Positions 33,144 through 42,846 of a stretch of 64,000 bases of DNA are shown one piece after another. The translations under genes and the position numbers were made by a program. The notes under the pieces are model-generated. The model was given only the letters and a program-made list of their open reading frames with translations. It was not told where the DNA came from and ran no database searches. Origin of the DNA: SAR324 cluster bacterium (GTDB lineage Bacteria; SAR324; NAC60-12); assembly GCA_015231825.1 (NCBI GenBank), contig JADGAV010000004.1:151156-215155 (forward strand), in the 5' to 3' direction. Within the stretch, counting starts at the first letter, position 1. Every line of letters starts with the position of its first letter.

Positions 33144-34125
33144 AGCTGTTCCTTTCGAAAATTGTGTTCAATTGATATTTTCACCTCCCTTTTACCAGTG
33201 AGGTAGCAGATGAAGAACAACACATTTTTTTTGCTATCGAGGTTTTTCTTTTTAACCGGGAAGATCCCTCATAAAATGGACGGACACCTTCATGATGAAG
33301 AGGTTTTGCAGGCCACCGCTCTTTGCAAGGCGCTTATGCTTCTCTATATTCAGTCCCTTTAGACTCGATAATCTGTATTTGTAATTCACATGCCGGGGAT
33401 GATCAGTCAATCCGCAACCGGTCCCGGGATTTCATTGCATTTGCCGCCAATCAGTCAGCAGCAATCAACAACCCGGTCCGACAAAAGTTCGGTTTCTCCC
33501 CATCCTCTTCCGCGATTCTGTGAAAAGACGAGACTATCATTCCCCAAAGCCCTTTTGATCTGCCATCTTTCTGGAAAAAAGGTCAATATAAATGAAAGGA
33601 AACGAGGAAGGCCATGAATTGGGTAAAATATATCTGTCGAACACGAAAAGAACGTAATCATAATATATGAATTGAGCAACAAAAGGTCACCTGAAGCTCA
33701 AAATATTATTCGATGAAAAAAATCTTTGTTTCTAAGTGAAATTACGGATATACAGACCCTCCACAATTTGATATTCCTTTGTACTCATAGTATTGCACAA
33801 TGACCATTTTCCTCTCATAATAATTTGTACAATTTAAATCACTAAATCCGGACAGGATTCGAATGCGAATTTTCTATTTCGCCGAATTCTGAAATTTTCA
33901 TTTGAAGAATTTAAGTAAGGGCCAGTTTAAAAATCTGAGTTCTTGTTTTAAACACTTAAACGCCCGACTCCACTGTGTATTTTTCACACAACTGAGAAAC
34001 CGGTTTTTTTTAAAAATCCGGAATGCCAATATCCCGAACCGGGTTCGGGAAAAAGAACGCACAACTGATGTGCAAGTCATTACTAGTCGAGACACTTTCT
34101 TAAAATTTTCCTGTTTGAACTGTTT
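33144..34125. other. Gene-free 980-bp region with several inverted repeats
   Basis: No convincing coding frame is present on either strand; the short open frames have no ribosome site or protein-like composition. Near the oad side there is an inverted repeat of CCGG-flanked T and A runs (34000-34021) and a hairpin CCCGAAC-CGG-GTTCGGG (34033-34049). Both sit within about 130 bp of the oadG start and may belong to its leader. The remainder is AT-rich. Confidence 0.5.
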
Positions 34126-34368
34126 ATGTTGATTGAAGGCGTCAAATTGTTGATCATGGGCATGACCATGGTTTTCTTATTCCTGGTGGTGATGATGTAT
34201 TGTATCCAGCTCGTGACCTGGATGAGCCGCCATGTTACCGAAAGAGAGCAGAAGCAGATGGAGCTGGAAAGTCTGAGCAATGCGGAACTGCCGCATTCTT
34301 CTGAAGAAAGCAGAATCCCAATTGCTGTTTTCGCAGCGGCCATTGCCGCCTATGAAGCGGAAAGGTAG
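34126..34368 (+). CDS. oadG: Na+-translocating decarboxylase gamma subunit, OadG-like
   Basis: 80 residues, the expected size. One N-terminal membrane helix (about residues 5-28, IEGVKLLIMGMTMVFLFLVVMM) is followed by a charged cytoplasmic linker and ends AAIAAYEAER, close to the family's C-terminal region. Gamma subunits hold the alpha and beta subunits together at the membrane and bind a metal ion. The alpha-subunit gene follows 36 bp later, so gamma-alpha-beta order is conserved. No strong ribosome site is visible. The upstream region has two hairpins. Confidence 0.78.
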   Translation: MLIEGVKLLIMGMTMVFLFLVVMMYCIQLVTWMSRHVTEREQKQMELESLSNAELPHSSEESRIPIAVFAAAIAAYEAER

Positions 34369-34404
34369 CGTTTCTTAGTTAACCATTAATAAAAAGACAA
34401 AGAC

Positions 34405-36201
34405 ATGAAAAAAGCGATCAAATTCATGGACACTTCTTTTCGGGATGGATTTCAATCCTGTTTCGGAGCACGGGTTCTGACCAAGGATTTTCTTCCTGCG
34501 CTGGAAGCAAGCGTGGAAGCAGGGATTCAAAATTTTGAAGCTGGAGGCGGGGCACGATTTCAAAGCTTGTTCTTTTACTGCAATGAGTCGGCATTTGATA
34601 TGATGGACAGCTTTCGGAAGGTTGCTGGTCCTGATGCGAACCTGCAGACATTGGCCAGGGGAATCAATGTCGTGGCTTTGAGTCAGCAACCCAGGGACAT
34701 TATCGATCTTCATGCAAAAATGTTCAAAAAGCACGGAATGAGCACCATTCGAAATTTTGATGCATTGAATGATATCAACAATTTGAGATATTCTGGTGAA
34801 CGGATTTCACACCACGGCTTACGGCATGAGATTGTGATCGCAATTATGGATTTACCACCGGGGTGCGAGGGAGCCCACACCTCTGAATTCTATCTTGATC
34901 GACTCAAACAAATCCTGGATTCTGATATTCCTTTTGATTCGATCTGTTTTAAAGATGCTTCAGGCACTGCGAATCCGAAAAAGGTGCATGAGACAATGAA
35001 AGGGGCAAGAAAGATGGTTCCTGAAGGAACAATCCTCTGGTTTCATTCGCATGATACCGCAGGAGTGGGGATTTCCCAATACCTTGCTGCTGTTGAAGGC
35101 GGAGCCGATGGAATTGATCTCTGCAAAAGCCCGGTCAGCGGAGGAACTTGTCAACCAGACATCCTTTCCATGTGGCATGCACTCAAAGGAAGCGATTATA
35201 CCCTGGATATTGATATTGAGAAAACACTCAAAGCGATGGATGCTTTTGAAGAGGCGATGAAAGATTATTATGTCCCGCCGGAAGCAAAAATGGTTTCTCC
35301 TCTCATTCCTCTTTCCCCGATGCCGGGAGGTGCACTAACCGCCAACACGATGATGATGCGAGACACGGGAACACTCAATTTGTATCCTCAAGTCATCAAA
35401 GAAATGTCAGAAGCGATACGTCGTGGAGGTTTTGGCACTGCCGTAACGCCTGTCTCTCAATTTTATTTTCAACAGGCTTACGCAAACGTCACTCTCGGAA
35501 AATGGAAAAAAATCACCAACGGCTATGGGAATATGGTTCTTGGTTATTTCGGAAAAACTCCCGTGGAACCCGATGAGGAGATTGTTAAATTAGCTTCGGA
35601 ACAATTGGGCAAACCCGTATTTAAAGACGACCCTTTGGATGCTCTCGAAGATGGAATTCCAAAAGCGAAGGCCATTTTAACAGAAAATAATCTTCCCATC
35701 AGTGATGAAAACATTTTCATCATTGCCAGTTGTGAAAGCAAGGGTTTGGATTTTTTGCTGGGTAACGGCAAAGCGAATATTCGAAAAATAAGCAAAGAGC
35801 CCGCTCCGGCTCCGGCCTCTGCACCTGTTGAAGCTCCCAGAACCGGTCCCCGCAACTACAGTATTTCTGTGGACGGGAAAAATTACCAAGTCTCTGTTGC
35901 TGAGGGGACTGGTGCGATTGCGGCCGCTCCTGCAGTTTCTGCTCCCCCGCCAGCACCTGCTCCCGAACCGGCACCCGCAGCCGTTTCGGGAACAACAATC
36001 AAAGCTCCTACTCCCGGAAATGTGCTTAAAATTGTAGTTAAGGTGGGAGAGGTTGTCGGAGCAGATCGGCCTTTACTCGTGATGGAAGCGATGAAAATGG
36101 AGTCAGAAATCAAATCGCCCAAACTTGGTAAAGTACTTGCGATTCACGTCAAAACTGGTGATTCCGTCCAAACGGGAACTCCTCTGGTGACTATCGATTA
36201 A
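34405..36201 (+). CDS. oadA: Biotin-dependent carboxyltransferase, OadA-like alpha subunit of a Na+-pumping decarboxylase
   Basis: 598 residues with the OadA domain order: an HMGL-like carboxyltransferase barrel (about 1-270), a PYC_OADA domain (about 290-460), a Pro/Ala-rich hinge and a C-terminal biotinyl domain. The biotin-accepting Lys564 lies in VMEAMKMES, 34 residues from the end. Catalytic and metal residues are visible in [10 protein letters not shown] and [12 protein letters not shown]. The start motif reads [16 protein letters not shown] instead of the usual DTTLRDAHQSL.ATR, and the later SGG motif is [13 protein letters not shown]. Oxaloacetate is therefore probable but not certain as substrate. 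The enzyme transfers CO2 to biotin, and the beta subunit releases it while pumping Na+. Confidence 0.87.
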   Translation: MKKAIKFMDTSFRDGFQSCFGARVLTKDFLPALEASVEAGIQNFEAGGGARFQSLFFYCNESAFDMMDSFRKVAGPDANLQTLARGINVVALSQQPRDIIDLHAKMFKKHGMSTIRNFDALNDINNLRYSGERISHHGLRHEIVIAIMDLPPGCEGAHTSEFYLDRLKQILDSDIPFDSICFKDASGTANPKKVHETMKGARKMVPEGTILWFHSHDTAGVGISQYLAAVEGGADGIDLCKSPVSGGTCQPDILSMWHALKGSDYTLDIDIEKTLKAMDAFEEAMKDYYVPPEAKMVSPLIPLSPMPGGALTANTMMMRDTGTLNLYPQVIKEMSEAIRRGGFGTAVTPVSQFYFQQAYANVTLGKWKKITNGYGNMVLGYFGKTPVEPDEEIVKLASEQLGKPVFKDDPLDALEDGIPKAKAILTENNLPISDENIFIIASCESKGLDFLLGNGKANIRKISKEPAPAPASAPVEAPRTGPRNYSISVDGKNYQVSVAEGTGAIAAAPAVSAPPPAPAPEPAPAAVSGTTIKAPTPGNVLKIVVKVGEVVGADRPLLVMEAMKMESEIKSPKLGKVLAIHVKTGDSVQTGTPLVTID

Positions 36202-36224
36202 CCCGGACGTTGCTGCTTCCTGAT

Positions 36225-37718
36225 ATGAAACTTTTTTTACCATTGCTGCTTTGCCTTTTATATTCAATCCAGGCACCGGCGCAAGAACCGATCAAAATCA
36301 TTTCTCCTGTGACAGGAAAAGTTGTTCAAGTCGATGCAAAAGCAGGAGTCTATCTCTATAGTGGGGATCCGATCGTGACCATCAAGGAAGCGGACGGTAA
36401 TATACTGACCCTCAAATCGGGAGTGTCAGGAAAAGTTCTTTCCATCGAGATTCATCCCTTTGATCAAGTCTCAAAAGGGGCATTGCTCGGGCATCTTCAA
36501 AGCAGCGTGATTGTTGCCGAACAGACAGAAAATTCAATCGGCAGCGTCCTGCCTTCCCTTCAGACACTGGTGGTAAAACTCTACCAAACAACAGGGGCCT
36601 CAGCACTATTTGCTGGGCAGCAGCTCGATTGGACCGAAGGACTGGGCCGGATCCTGATGGTTGGAATCGGATTGCTCTTGCTGTATCTGGGAATAGCAAA
36701 GAAATTTGAACCTCTATTGCTGGTTCCTATCGGATTTGGCACTTTTCTCGCCAATATCCCCCTGGCAGGAATGACAGGCCCGGGAGGCTTACTTCATTAT
36801 ATTTCTGAAATGGGAATCAATACAGGAGTTTTTCCCCTCCTGATTTTCATGGGAGTCGGTGCTCTGACGGATTTTGGTCCGATGATTGCGAATCCTAAAA
36901 CTGCTCTACTGGGCGGAGCGGCGCAATTTGGAATTTTTACGACCCTGTTGGGTGCCCTGGCACTCAATATAATTCCCGGTATCGATTTTTCTCTTCGTGA
37001 CGCAGCATCGATCGGGATCATCGGGGGGGCCGACGGCCCAACCGCAATATTCCTTTCAAGTCAACTTTCTCCCCGACTTTTAGGCTCGATTGCGGTTGCC
37101 GCCTATTCCTATATGGCCCTCGTACCCATCATTCAACCTCCTATTATGAGGCTGCTCACGTCCGAAAAGGAACGAAAAATTGAGATGGTGCAAATGCGCT
37201 ATGTTTCACGCCTGGAAAAGATTTTATTTCCCCTGCTTGTTCTCGGCTTGTGTACTTTACTGCTTCCTTCAGCCGCGCCCCTGATCGGGATGCTGATGTT
37301 CGGCAACCTGATGAAGGAATGCGGGGTTGTTGAACGGCTGTCCTATACAGTGCAAAACGCGCTGATCAACATCGTTACAGTTTTTCTTGGTTTGGGCGTG
37401 GGCAGCAAATTGTCTGCGGAAAAATTTTTGAATATAGAAACTTTGGGGATTTTGATTTTAGGAATGATTGCATTTTGTGTGGGAACCGCTTGCGGAGTCC
37501 TGATGGCAAAAACCATGAATCATTTTTCCAAGACTCCGATCAATCCTCTGATCGGAGCTGCCGGGGTTTCTGCAGTTCCCATGGCAGCGAGAGTTGTTAA
37601 TAAAGTCGGGCTCGAAAATAACTCTCAAAACTTTCTTTTGATGCACGCGATGGGTCCCAATGTCTCGGGAGTGATTGGTTCCGCTGTCGCTGCCGGTGTA
37701 TTGCTTGCTGTTCTTTGA
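36225..37718 (+). CDS. oadB: Na+-translocating decarboxylase beta subunit with N-terminal lipoyl-like domain
   Basis: 497 residues from the ATG at 36225. The C-terminal 385 residues are a typical OadB/GcdB membrane subunit with [15 protein letters not shown], whose Asp carries out Na+ and proton exchange, then [19 protein letters not shown] and [16 protein letters not shown]. In front there are about 110 extra residues: a signal-peptide-like start ([20 protein letters not shown]) followed by a biotinyl/lipoyl-type sandwich ([17 protein letters not shown] through SKGALLGHL) in which the biotin-lysine loop is replaced by [10 protein letters not shown]. Standard beta subunits are about 430 residues and lack this. 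The gene follows oadA by 23 bp. Confidence 0.88.
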   Translation: MKLFLPLLLCLLYSIQAPAQEPIKIISPVTGKVVQVDAKAGVYLYSGDPIVTIKEADGNILTLKSGVSGKVLSIEIHPFDQVSKGALLGHLQSSVIVAEQTENSIGSVLPSLQTLVVKLYQTTGASALFAGQQLDWTEGLGRILMVGIGLLLLYLGIAKKFEPLLLVPIGFGTFLANIPLAGMTGPGGLLHYISEMGINTGVFPLLIFMGVGALTDFGPMIANPKTALLGGAAQFGIFTTLLGALALNIIPGIDFSLRDAASIGIIGGADGPTAIFLSSQLSPRLLGSIAVAAYSYMALVPIIQPPIMRLLTSEKERKIEMVQMRYVSRLEKILFPLLVLGLCTLLLPSAAPLIGMLMFGNLMKECGVVERLSYTVQNALINIVTVFLGLGVGSKLSAEKFLNIETLGILILGMIAFCVGTACGVLMAKTMNHFSKTPINPLIGAAGVSAVPMAARVVNKVGLENNSQNFLLMHAMGPNVSGVIGSAVAAGVLLAVL

Positions 37719-37781
37719 GGTACGCACAAAGCCCGGGATCGTTATTTCGAATTTCCACGATTTTATTCTTCTTCATACCGG

Positions 37782-40700
37782 TCACCCTACCGAAATCGGA
37801 TCATTTTCAACGATCAGATCGACTTGCTTGTAGAAGTGGGTGGGTTTGATCAATTTGGCGATTTCCTGTTGCTGAATCGGATCCAGGGTGGTTGCATCGA
37901 GGTAGAAATCAATTCCTTTTCCTCGCAGTGAAATAACGGTGCGCACAATATTGAGCAAATAATCGATTTGTTTCTTTTTCTGTCCTTCCGGTGCAAAAAT
38001 AAAATATTTTTTATTCTCCAATACCTCATGAATTTTGATTGCATCTCGAATCCGCTGGGGTAGAGTTTCATAACCCGCATCCACTTCCATTTCTCTTTTC
38101 TGCTGTTTGGCTTCTCCGTCTGCATTTTTTTCAATAATCTTGACGTCAGTCATCAACAAAATAAAAGAATCGCTGAATTCCAATTTTGCACTGTGCCCAT
38201 CACTGCGGCGTTCTGCAAGTTCATCGCGAAGTTTGGAAATAAATCTTTTATCTCTTCCGTCCAATCGGATATCGTTCAGTCGCAAACGCAGGGTTTTCAA
38301 ATGATTTGCTATTTTGTGGCAGGTTTGGATGTCTTTTTCCCCGAAATTTCGCAACTGTTTTGACAAAACCTGTACAAGAATTTCAAGCGAAGATTCCATC
38401 TTGGCGACTAATGGGGCCTCCGTTTTATGATAGGTTTGCATCCTTAAGATATCCAAAATATCCTGGCTTAATCCGGAAACGTGAAACAGTTCCTCCCGCA
38501 ACTTTTCTATTTTGTGGACAGCAATCGCAAATTCGTCGAGCGTTGTCATGTTGACTCCTTCTTTTTTAAGAAGGATACTGCCCATTTCCTGGCTGTCCTG
38601 CATGACCTTTGAAAAATCAGTGGCCTGCCCGCTGACTACTGCTTTTCCCAGCGCCAGTTTGAGGCTGTCATCCACCGAATTTTTCAGATGCTGCGGAAGA
38701 ATTTTTCCAGGAACAACTGTTTTGACCGAGGTCTCTGTCAAAATCCGGTCCACGCAGGCGATGGTTAAACTGCGGCTGAATTCCGCCCATACCCGGTTGC
38801 AGCGACGAATAAGACGTATCATTTTTCCCAGTGACTCAACATCTTTGCGAGGGACTTCCTTTTGTATTTCTTCATCGAATTCGTTGCTGAAAATACTGGA
38901 AAGCGAATCCAGTTCTTTGAGAGAGGCAGGTGACGGGAGAAGATTGTAACGGACCAGTTTTTCTTTAACTAAAAAGCTGAAATGGGTACCGATAAACAGG
39001 ATTTCCCGAAACTTGCGGGGGATGTATAGATTCACCCCTTTGGCAGTGATTTCACCGGTAAAATGTTTAAAATGCTTCGATGAAGAATAGGCAATAAATC
39101 CTTGCAGCAGTTTATAGAACATAGATTTTTTAAACATCTGCTGAGCCTGCTTCGAAGAGAGGTTGTAGATTCCCTTTTGATACAAAGACCAGATCATCGC
39201 ATTGGGATTGTCCGGTTCCGGAAAGTTTTCGGCACTTTTTTTCACTTCCTGGAGCAATTTGACAAACTCCTGGTAATGTTCTTTATAAATTTTTTCGAAG
39301 TTTTGAAATTCATCGGGCAATACGATGTCCTGTTTGCCATCCAATATGTCTGAGGAGAGCATCGGGTCAAGATTTTCATTTGGATTGCCTTCCTCCCACC
39401 CTTTGTCCATTAAATTGGCCAGAACGTTATGGGCGCGTAAAAATTTGACAAGCTGAATCCTTGAAACAGGAGTATCATCCTGGACCACGACAAATTCATA
39501 CAGCATTTCAAAAAAATTCTTCTTGTAGGTCTTCATCAGGTGGTTGATTTTATGGTCAGTGAAACGACGTACTCGATCAGCCACATGATTGCCCAGCAAA
39601 GCGACATAGGACCGGGCCACTAATTTCGGGTCATTTTGCAAAATCCCAAGGCGGGGGGCTTCAGAATCTGTAAATAAGGTGGCATCGGCATCAGCTCGTG
39701 GTTTCATTGAAATATCAAGACCAAGACGATGCGCCAAAACAAGGCGGGCACAACCCCGCTCAACACGATGGATTGCCTGATCTCCAAGATCAAACCGATA
39801 ATGGATCACTTCAGGCAAGGAGTGGAGGATATAAATCTGCTCCAGTTCTCTTATCTTTTGCAGTTCCTTTCCTTCAATTGATTCAATAATTCGTTTCTGA
39901 ACCGTATCAACAATACGTTTGTAGGGAAAAAGCAGATTCTGGAGTTTATGTACAATTTCAGTGATTTCTTTTTGACTCAACTCGATAGAAAGCAAATTGC
40001 GAAGCAATTCTTTAGGCTGGTCCAGCAAAGGAAATAGTTCTGATTTAGAATCCCAAAGAGCAAACAAATCAAAGCTTTTTAAATGGATTTGAGTGAAAAT
40101 TTTGCGGGCAACCATCCGCTCCATTTCCATCTGTTCTGCGGTCAGAGGTTCCGGTCCTTTTTTCTTCTGTTTTGCCATTGCCTTGGCAAAAGCCTGCCGA
40201 GCCGGTGTCAACGGCCTTTCTTTTTGAGGAGCCGAAGCTTCTGTCTCCCGTCCTTTTTTAGCGATTTGAATGAGAAACTTACAAAATTCGATTCGATCTT
40301 CTGCCGGCAGAGTCGGTTCTCCACTGCTGACAAAGCGATGCAGGATAGCGAAGATCGGCAAAACCGTCGTGTTGACAATTTTTTGGACATCGGATTGTTC
40401 TACCAGGAAAAAGCATTGCCGATACATTTTAGCATCGGAGATCACCCGCTGCTGAACGGCCATTTCCCGAATGGTCTGGTTGAATTGAGGTCTGAGTTCC
40501 TTGATCTCTTTTTTGGCCGATTGGTCACATTCCATCAAATAGCGATAAATGTATCCGCAGAGTAAAGTTTTATTTTTGACGTTAGCCTGGTCTTCTTCAT
40601 CCACAAATCTCATCAATTTTTGGATCAATTGCGGAATACTGATGCCTGCCGTCAGCGTATCAAACATTGAGGAAAGCATTGGAAGCGGTTGATCACCCTC

Positions 40701-41414
40701 ATGAAAGGCATGGGTAAAAGCCTGGATAGCGGCATCATAGCGGGAAGCAAGATCAGCCAACAGACACAAATTGACCACTTCTGCATCGCTCAATTCAGGA
40801 AAAGGCTTTCCGCTCTGGATGGTCTTTATTTTTTCCCGAATTTCCTGGGGAAGGAAAGAAAGTTCTCCAATGGTTCTCAAAGAACTTTGAAAACCGGATT
40901 TCCTTTTGACGCGATCCAACAAAGAATCAAACAATTCTTTGTCAGTTTCAATCATGGGAGGAATGCTTTTGAACTCCAGATCAATGCCGACCTGCAGCTG
41001 ACGTTGAACTGCCGTTCCTGCACCAGAAATGAGAACACTGCGATTGTTCTTAAACAACCCTTCCATGATCAAAGGAATGATCAGCGGCTCATCCTTGATT
41101 CTTTCGATCTTCAGGAGCATGGCGCTGTTATTTTGCTGGAGCAGACTATTCTGCCAGCGCCTTGCACCATAAAGGTCGGCACAAGGGTTCAAAATCCGGG
41201 GTGTGCTTCCTTTTTGAGCCTTTCCCTGGGCTCGATTGGTGATTTTTTGTTCTGAAAATTCTCCGGTAAAATTTCCATCGTTGAAGACATTGAGAAATTC
41301 ACGGACGTCGGCATCTTGTTCAAAGGATCCATTGGCTAGAAAACGGGCCCTGTACTGACGGACGGACGTGCTGTCTTTTTTATCCGCATTCGTTTCCGTT
41401 ACTGCTTCTGCCAT
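37782..41414 (-). CDS. Very large cytoplasmic protein of unknown function (1,210 residues)
   Basis: I do not recognise any family. The protein is soluble, with no signal peptide or membrane helix, and is largely helical and charged. An internal basic, low-complexity hinge at about residues 395-425 (TPARQAFAKAMAKQKKKGPEPL) separates two halves. The final 80 residues look like a compact domain (YFIFAPEGQKKKQIDYLL, GKGIDFYLDATTLDPIQQQE). Cysteines are few and no nucleotide-binding loop or catalytic signature was seen. It lies 43 bp downstream of lysA on the same strand, so it is probably co-transcribed. It is convergent with oadB. Codon use looks like its neighbours', giving no sign of recent transfer. 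A scaffold or regulatory role is possible, but nothing shows it. Confidence 0.8.
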   Translation of the reverse strand: MAEAVTETNADKKDSTSVRQYRARFLANGSFEQDADVREFLNVFNDGNFTGEFSEQKITNRAQGKAQKGSTPRILNPCADLYGARRWQNSLLQQNNSAMLLKIERIKDEPLIIPLIMEGLFKNNRSVLISGAGTAVQRQLQVGIDLEFKSIPPMIETDKELFDSLLDRVKRKSGFQSSLRTIGELSFLPQEIREKIKTIQSGKPFPELSDAEVVNLCLLADLASRYDAAIQAFTHAFHEGDQPLPMLSSMFDTLTAGISIPQLIQKLMRFVDEEDQANVKNKTLLCGYIYRYLMECDQSAKKEIKELRPQFNQTIREMAVQQRVISDAKMYRQCFFLVEQSDVQKIVNTTVLPIFAILHRFVSSGEPTLPAEDRIEFCKFLIQIAKKGRETEASAPQKERPLTPARQAFAKAMAKQKKKGPEPLTAEQMEMERMVARKIFTQIHLKSFDLFALWDSKSELFPLLDQPKELLRNLLSIELSQKEITEIVHKLQNLLFPYKRIVDTVQKRIIESIEGKELQKIRELEQIYILHSLPEVIHYRFDLGDQAIHRVERGCARLVLAHRLGLDISMKPRADADATLFTDSEAPRLGILQNDPKLVARSYVALLGNHVADRVRRFTDHKINHLMKTYKKNFFEMLYEFVVVQDDTPVSRIQLVKFLRAHNVLANLMDKGWEEGNPNENLDPMLSSDILDGKQDIVLPDEFQNFEKIYKEHYQEFVKLLQEVKKSAENFPEPDNPNAMIWSLYQKGIYNLSSKQAQQMFKKSMFYKLLQGFIAYSSSKHFKHFTGEITAKGVNLYIPRKFREILFIGTHFSFLVKEKLVRYNLLPSPASLKELDSLSSIFSNEFDEEIQKEVPRKDVESLGKMIRLIRRCNRVWAEFSRSLTIACVDRILTETSVKTVVPGKILPQHLKNSVDDSLKLALGKAVVSGQATDFSKVMQDSQEMGSILLKKEGVNMTTLDEFAIAVHKIEKLREELFHVSGLSQDILDILRMQTYHKTEAPLVAKMESSLEILVQVLSKQLRNFGEKDIQTCHKIANHLKTLRLRLNDIRLDGRDKRFISKLRDELAERRSDGHSAKLEFSDSFILLMTDVKIIEKNADGEAKQQKREMEVDAGYETLPQRIRDAIKIHEVLENKKYFIFAPEGQKKKQIDYLLNIVRTVISLRGKGIDFYLDATTLDPIQQQEIAKLIKPTHFYKQVDLIVENDPISVG

Positions 41415-41457
41415 AAAACTACGTTCATGATTTGGCTTTAAAAGTTTAGTTCACTCT

Positions 41458-42699
41458 CTAAAAAACAAACCCTCGAATGAGATCCTGATAAGTTTCACGT
41501 TTTCGAATCAACCGTGCTTTTCCTTGAGTTACCAGCACTTCGGCCGGGCGGTTGCGCATATTGTATTGCGAGCTCATTGCCATTCCATAGGCTCCTGCAT
41601 CCAAAATTGCTAATCGGTCTCCGAGGCGAGGACGCGGAAAAAACTGGGTCGTCATTCCTTCGGAGTTGTGGGTCAGGACATCGCCGGATTCACAGATGTA
41701 ACCTGCCAGAACCATCGATTCTTCATCACCTTCCATTCGGGACGCATTGCAGACCCGATGATAAGAACCATATAGGGCTGGACGAAGCAGGTGATTGAAT
41801 CCGGTATCGACCCCGACAAACTGATAGTCAGGAGTCTTTTTAATATTGTTCACTGTGGCCAGAAGTGTACCGGAAGAGGCCATTAGATAACGGCCCGGTT
41901 CAATTTTCAAGTCCAGGGATGTTCCGTATGCATCACAAAACTGTAAAAATTTTCTGGAAATTTGCGCTCCGAGTTCCGGCAAATTCAACAATGATTGTTC
42001 CGGACGATACGGAATCCCGAATCCTCCTCCAATATCCACAAATTGCAATCCTGAAAATTGATGAGTGATAGTTAGGATCATGTCCAGAGCCTCCAACATT
42101 GGTTCCGGCTCAAGGATTCCTGTTCCTATGTGAGCATGAATCCCAGTCAACTTCAGTTGATAGCGTGTCAGGATTTCATGTATTTCATCCAACTGATCGT
42201 AGTATATGCCAAATTTTGATCGAGGGCCCCCTGTGATGCAGTGTGCGTGATGACCGCTGCCCATTCCAGGATTGATCCGGAGGGAAAGTTCTTTCCCCGG
42301 ATGAGCTTTTCCAAATTCTTCAAGGAGGGAAAGCGATTCAATATTGATCAAAAGTCCTTCTTCGAGGCCATATTCCAATTCTGAAAGCGGGATGTTGTTG
42401 CCCGTAAACAAAATATGTTCCGGAAGAAATCCCACTTCTCTTGCCAGTTTTGTTTCAAAAGGAGAAACCGCGTCCAACCATGCACCTTCATCGAGAAGAA
42501 TTTTCAATAGTGCCGGATTTGGGTTGGCTTTCATGGCATAATGGATTTGCAAAGAAACGCCAGGAAAACTCTCATAAAGTCTTCTGTATTGAGCCCGAAT
42601 CGTATCTTCTTCATAAACATACAAAGGAGAGCCGAATTCCTGCATCAAATCTTCAACGGAAAGATCGCCCAACCACAGTTTATTTTCAATTACTTCCAT
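41458..42699 (-). CDS. lysA: Diaminopimelate decarboxylase LysA
   Basis: 413 residues from the ATG at 42699 (GAGAAG upstream); a longer start at 42768 adds 23 residues with no family match. It is a fold type III PLP enzyme. PLP-binding Lys57 lies in QIHYAMKANPNPALLKIL, GGGFGIPY lies in the barrel, and CESGDVLTHNSEG carries the catalytic Cys and contacts substrate across the dimer interface. It removes CO2 from meso-diaminopimelate to give L-lysine, the last step of the pathway. It heads a two-gene unit with the giant protein gene. The divergent neighbour encodes a SPOR protein, so peptidoglycan-related genes cluster here. Confidence 0.92.
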   Translation of the reverse strand: MEVIENKLWLGDLSVEDLMQEFGSPLYVYEEDTIRAQYRRLYESFPGVSLQIHYAMKANPNPALLKILLDEGAWLDAVSPFETKLAREVGFLPEHILFTGNNIPLSELEYGLEEGLLINIESLSLLEEFGKAHPGKELSLRINPGMGSGHHAHCITGGPRSKFGIYYDQLDEIHEILTRYQLKLTGIHAHIGTGILEPEPMLEALDMILTITHQFSGLQFVDIGGGFGIPYRPEQSLLNLPELGAQISRKFLQFCDAYGTSLDLKIEPGRYLMASSGTLLATVNNIKKTPDYQFVGVDTGFNHLLRPALYGSYHRVCNASRMEGDEESMVLAGYICESGDVLTHNSEGMTTQFFPRPRLGDRLAILDAGAYGMAMSSQYNMRNRPAEVLVTQGKARLIRKRETYQDLIRGFVF

Positions 42700-42846
42700 A
42701 TGCTTCTCAATATCCTTCTCTTTGCTTGAAAGATTGCCGGGGCTTCTGATATAAGTAAAAGATCGCATATATTAACTCGTAATGTTAGATTAAGGAAGAG
42801 TTTTGTTTAGATCAGGGATGAGTTTGATTCGGAAATAGGTTTAAAA

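Noticed and set aside
32431..33300. TPP riboswitch upstream of the NMT1-type importer or the UPF0045 gene
   Set aside because: The conserved CTGAGA and ACC(T/C)GA motifs are absent on the relevant strand.
33250..33320. Possible insertion-sequence end (ATGGACGGACACC)
   Set aside because: Only one copy was seen, with no matching inverted end, no transposase and no target duplication.
33850..33875. tRNA T-arm-like string GGATTCGAATGC
   Set aside because: No acceptor stem, anticodon arm or CCA-end pairing can be built around it.
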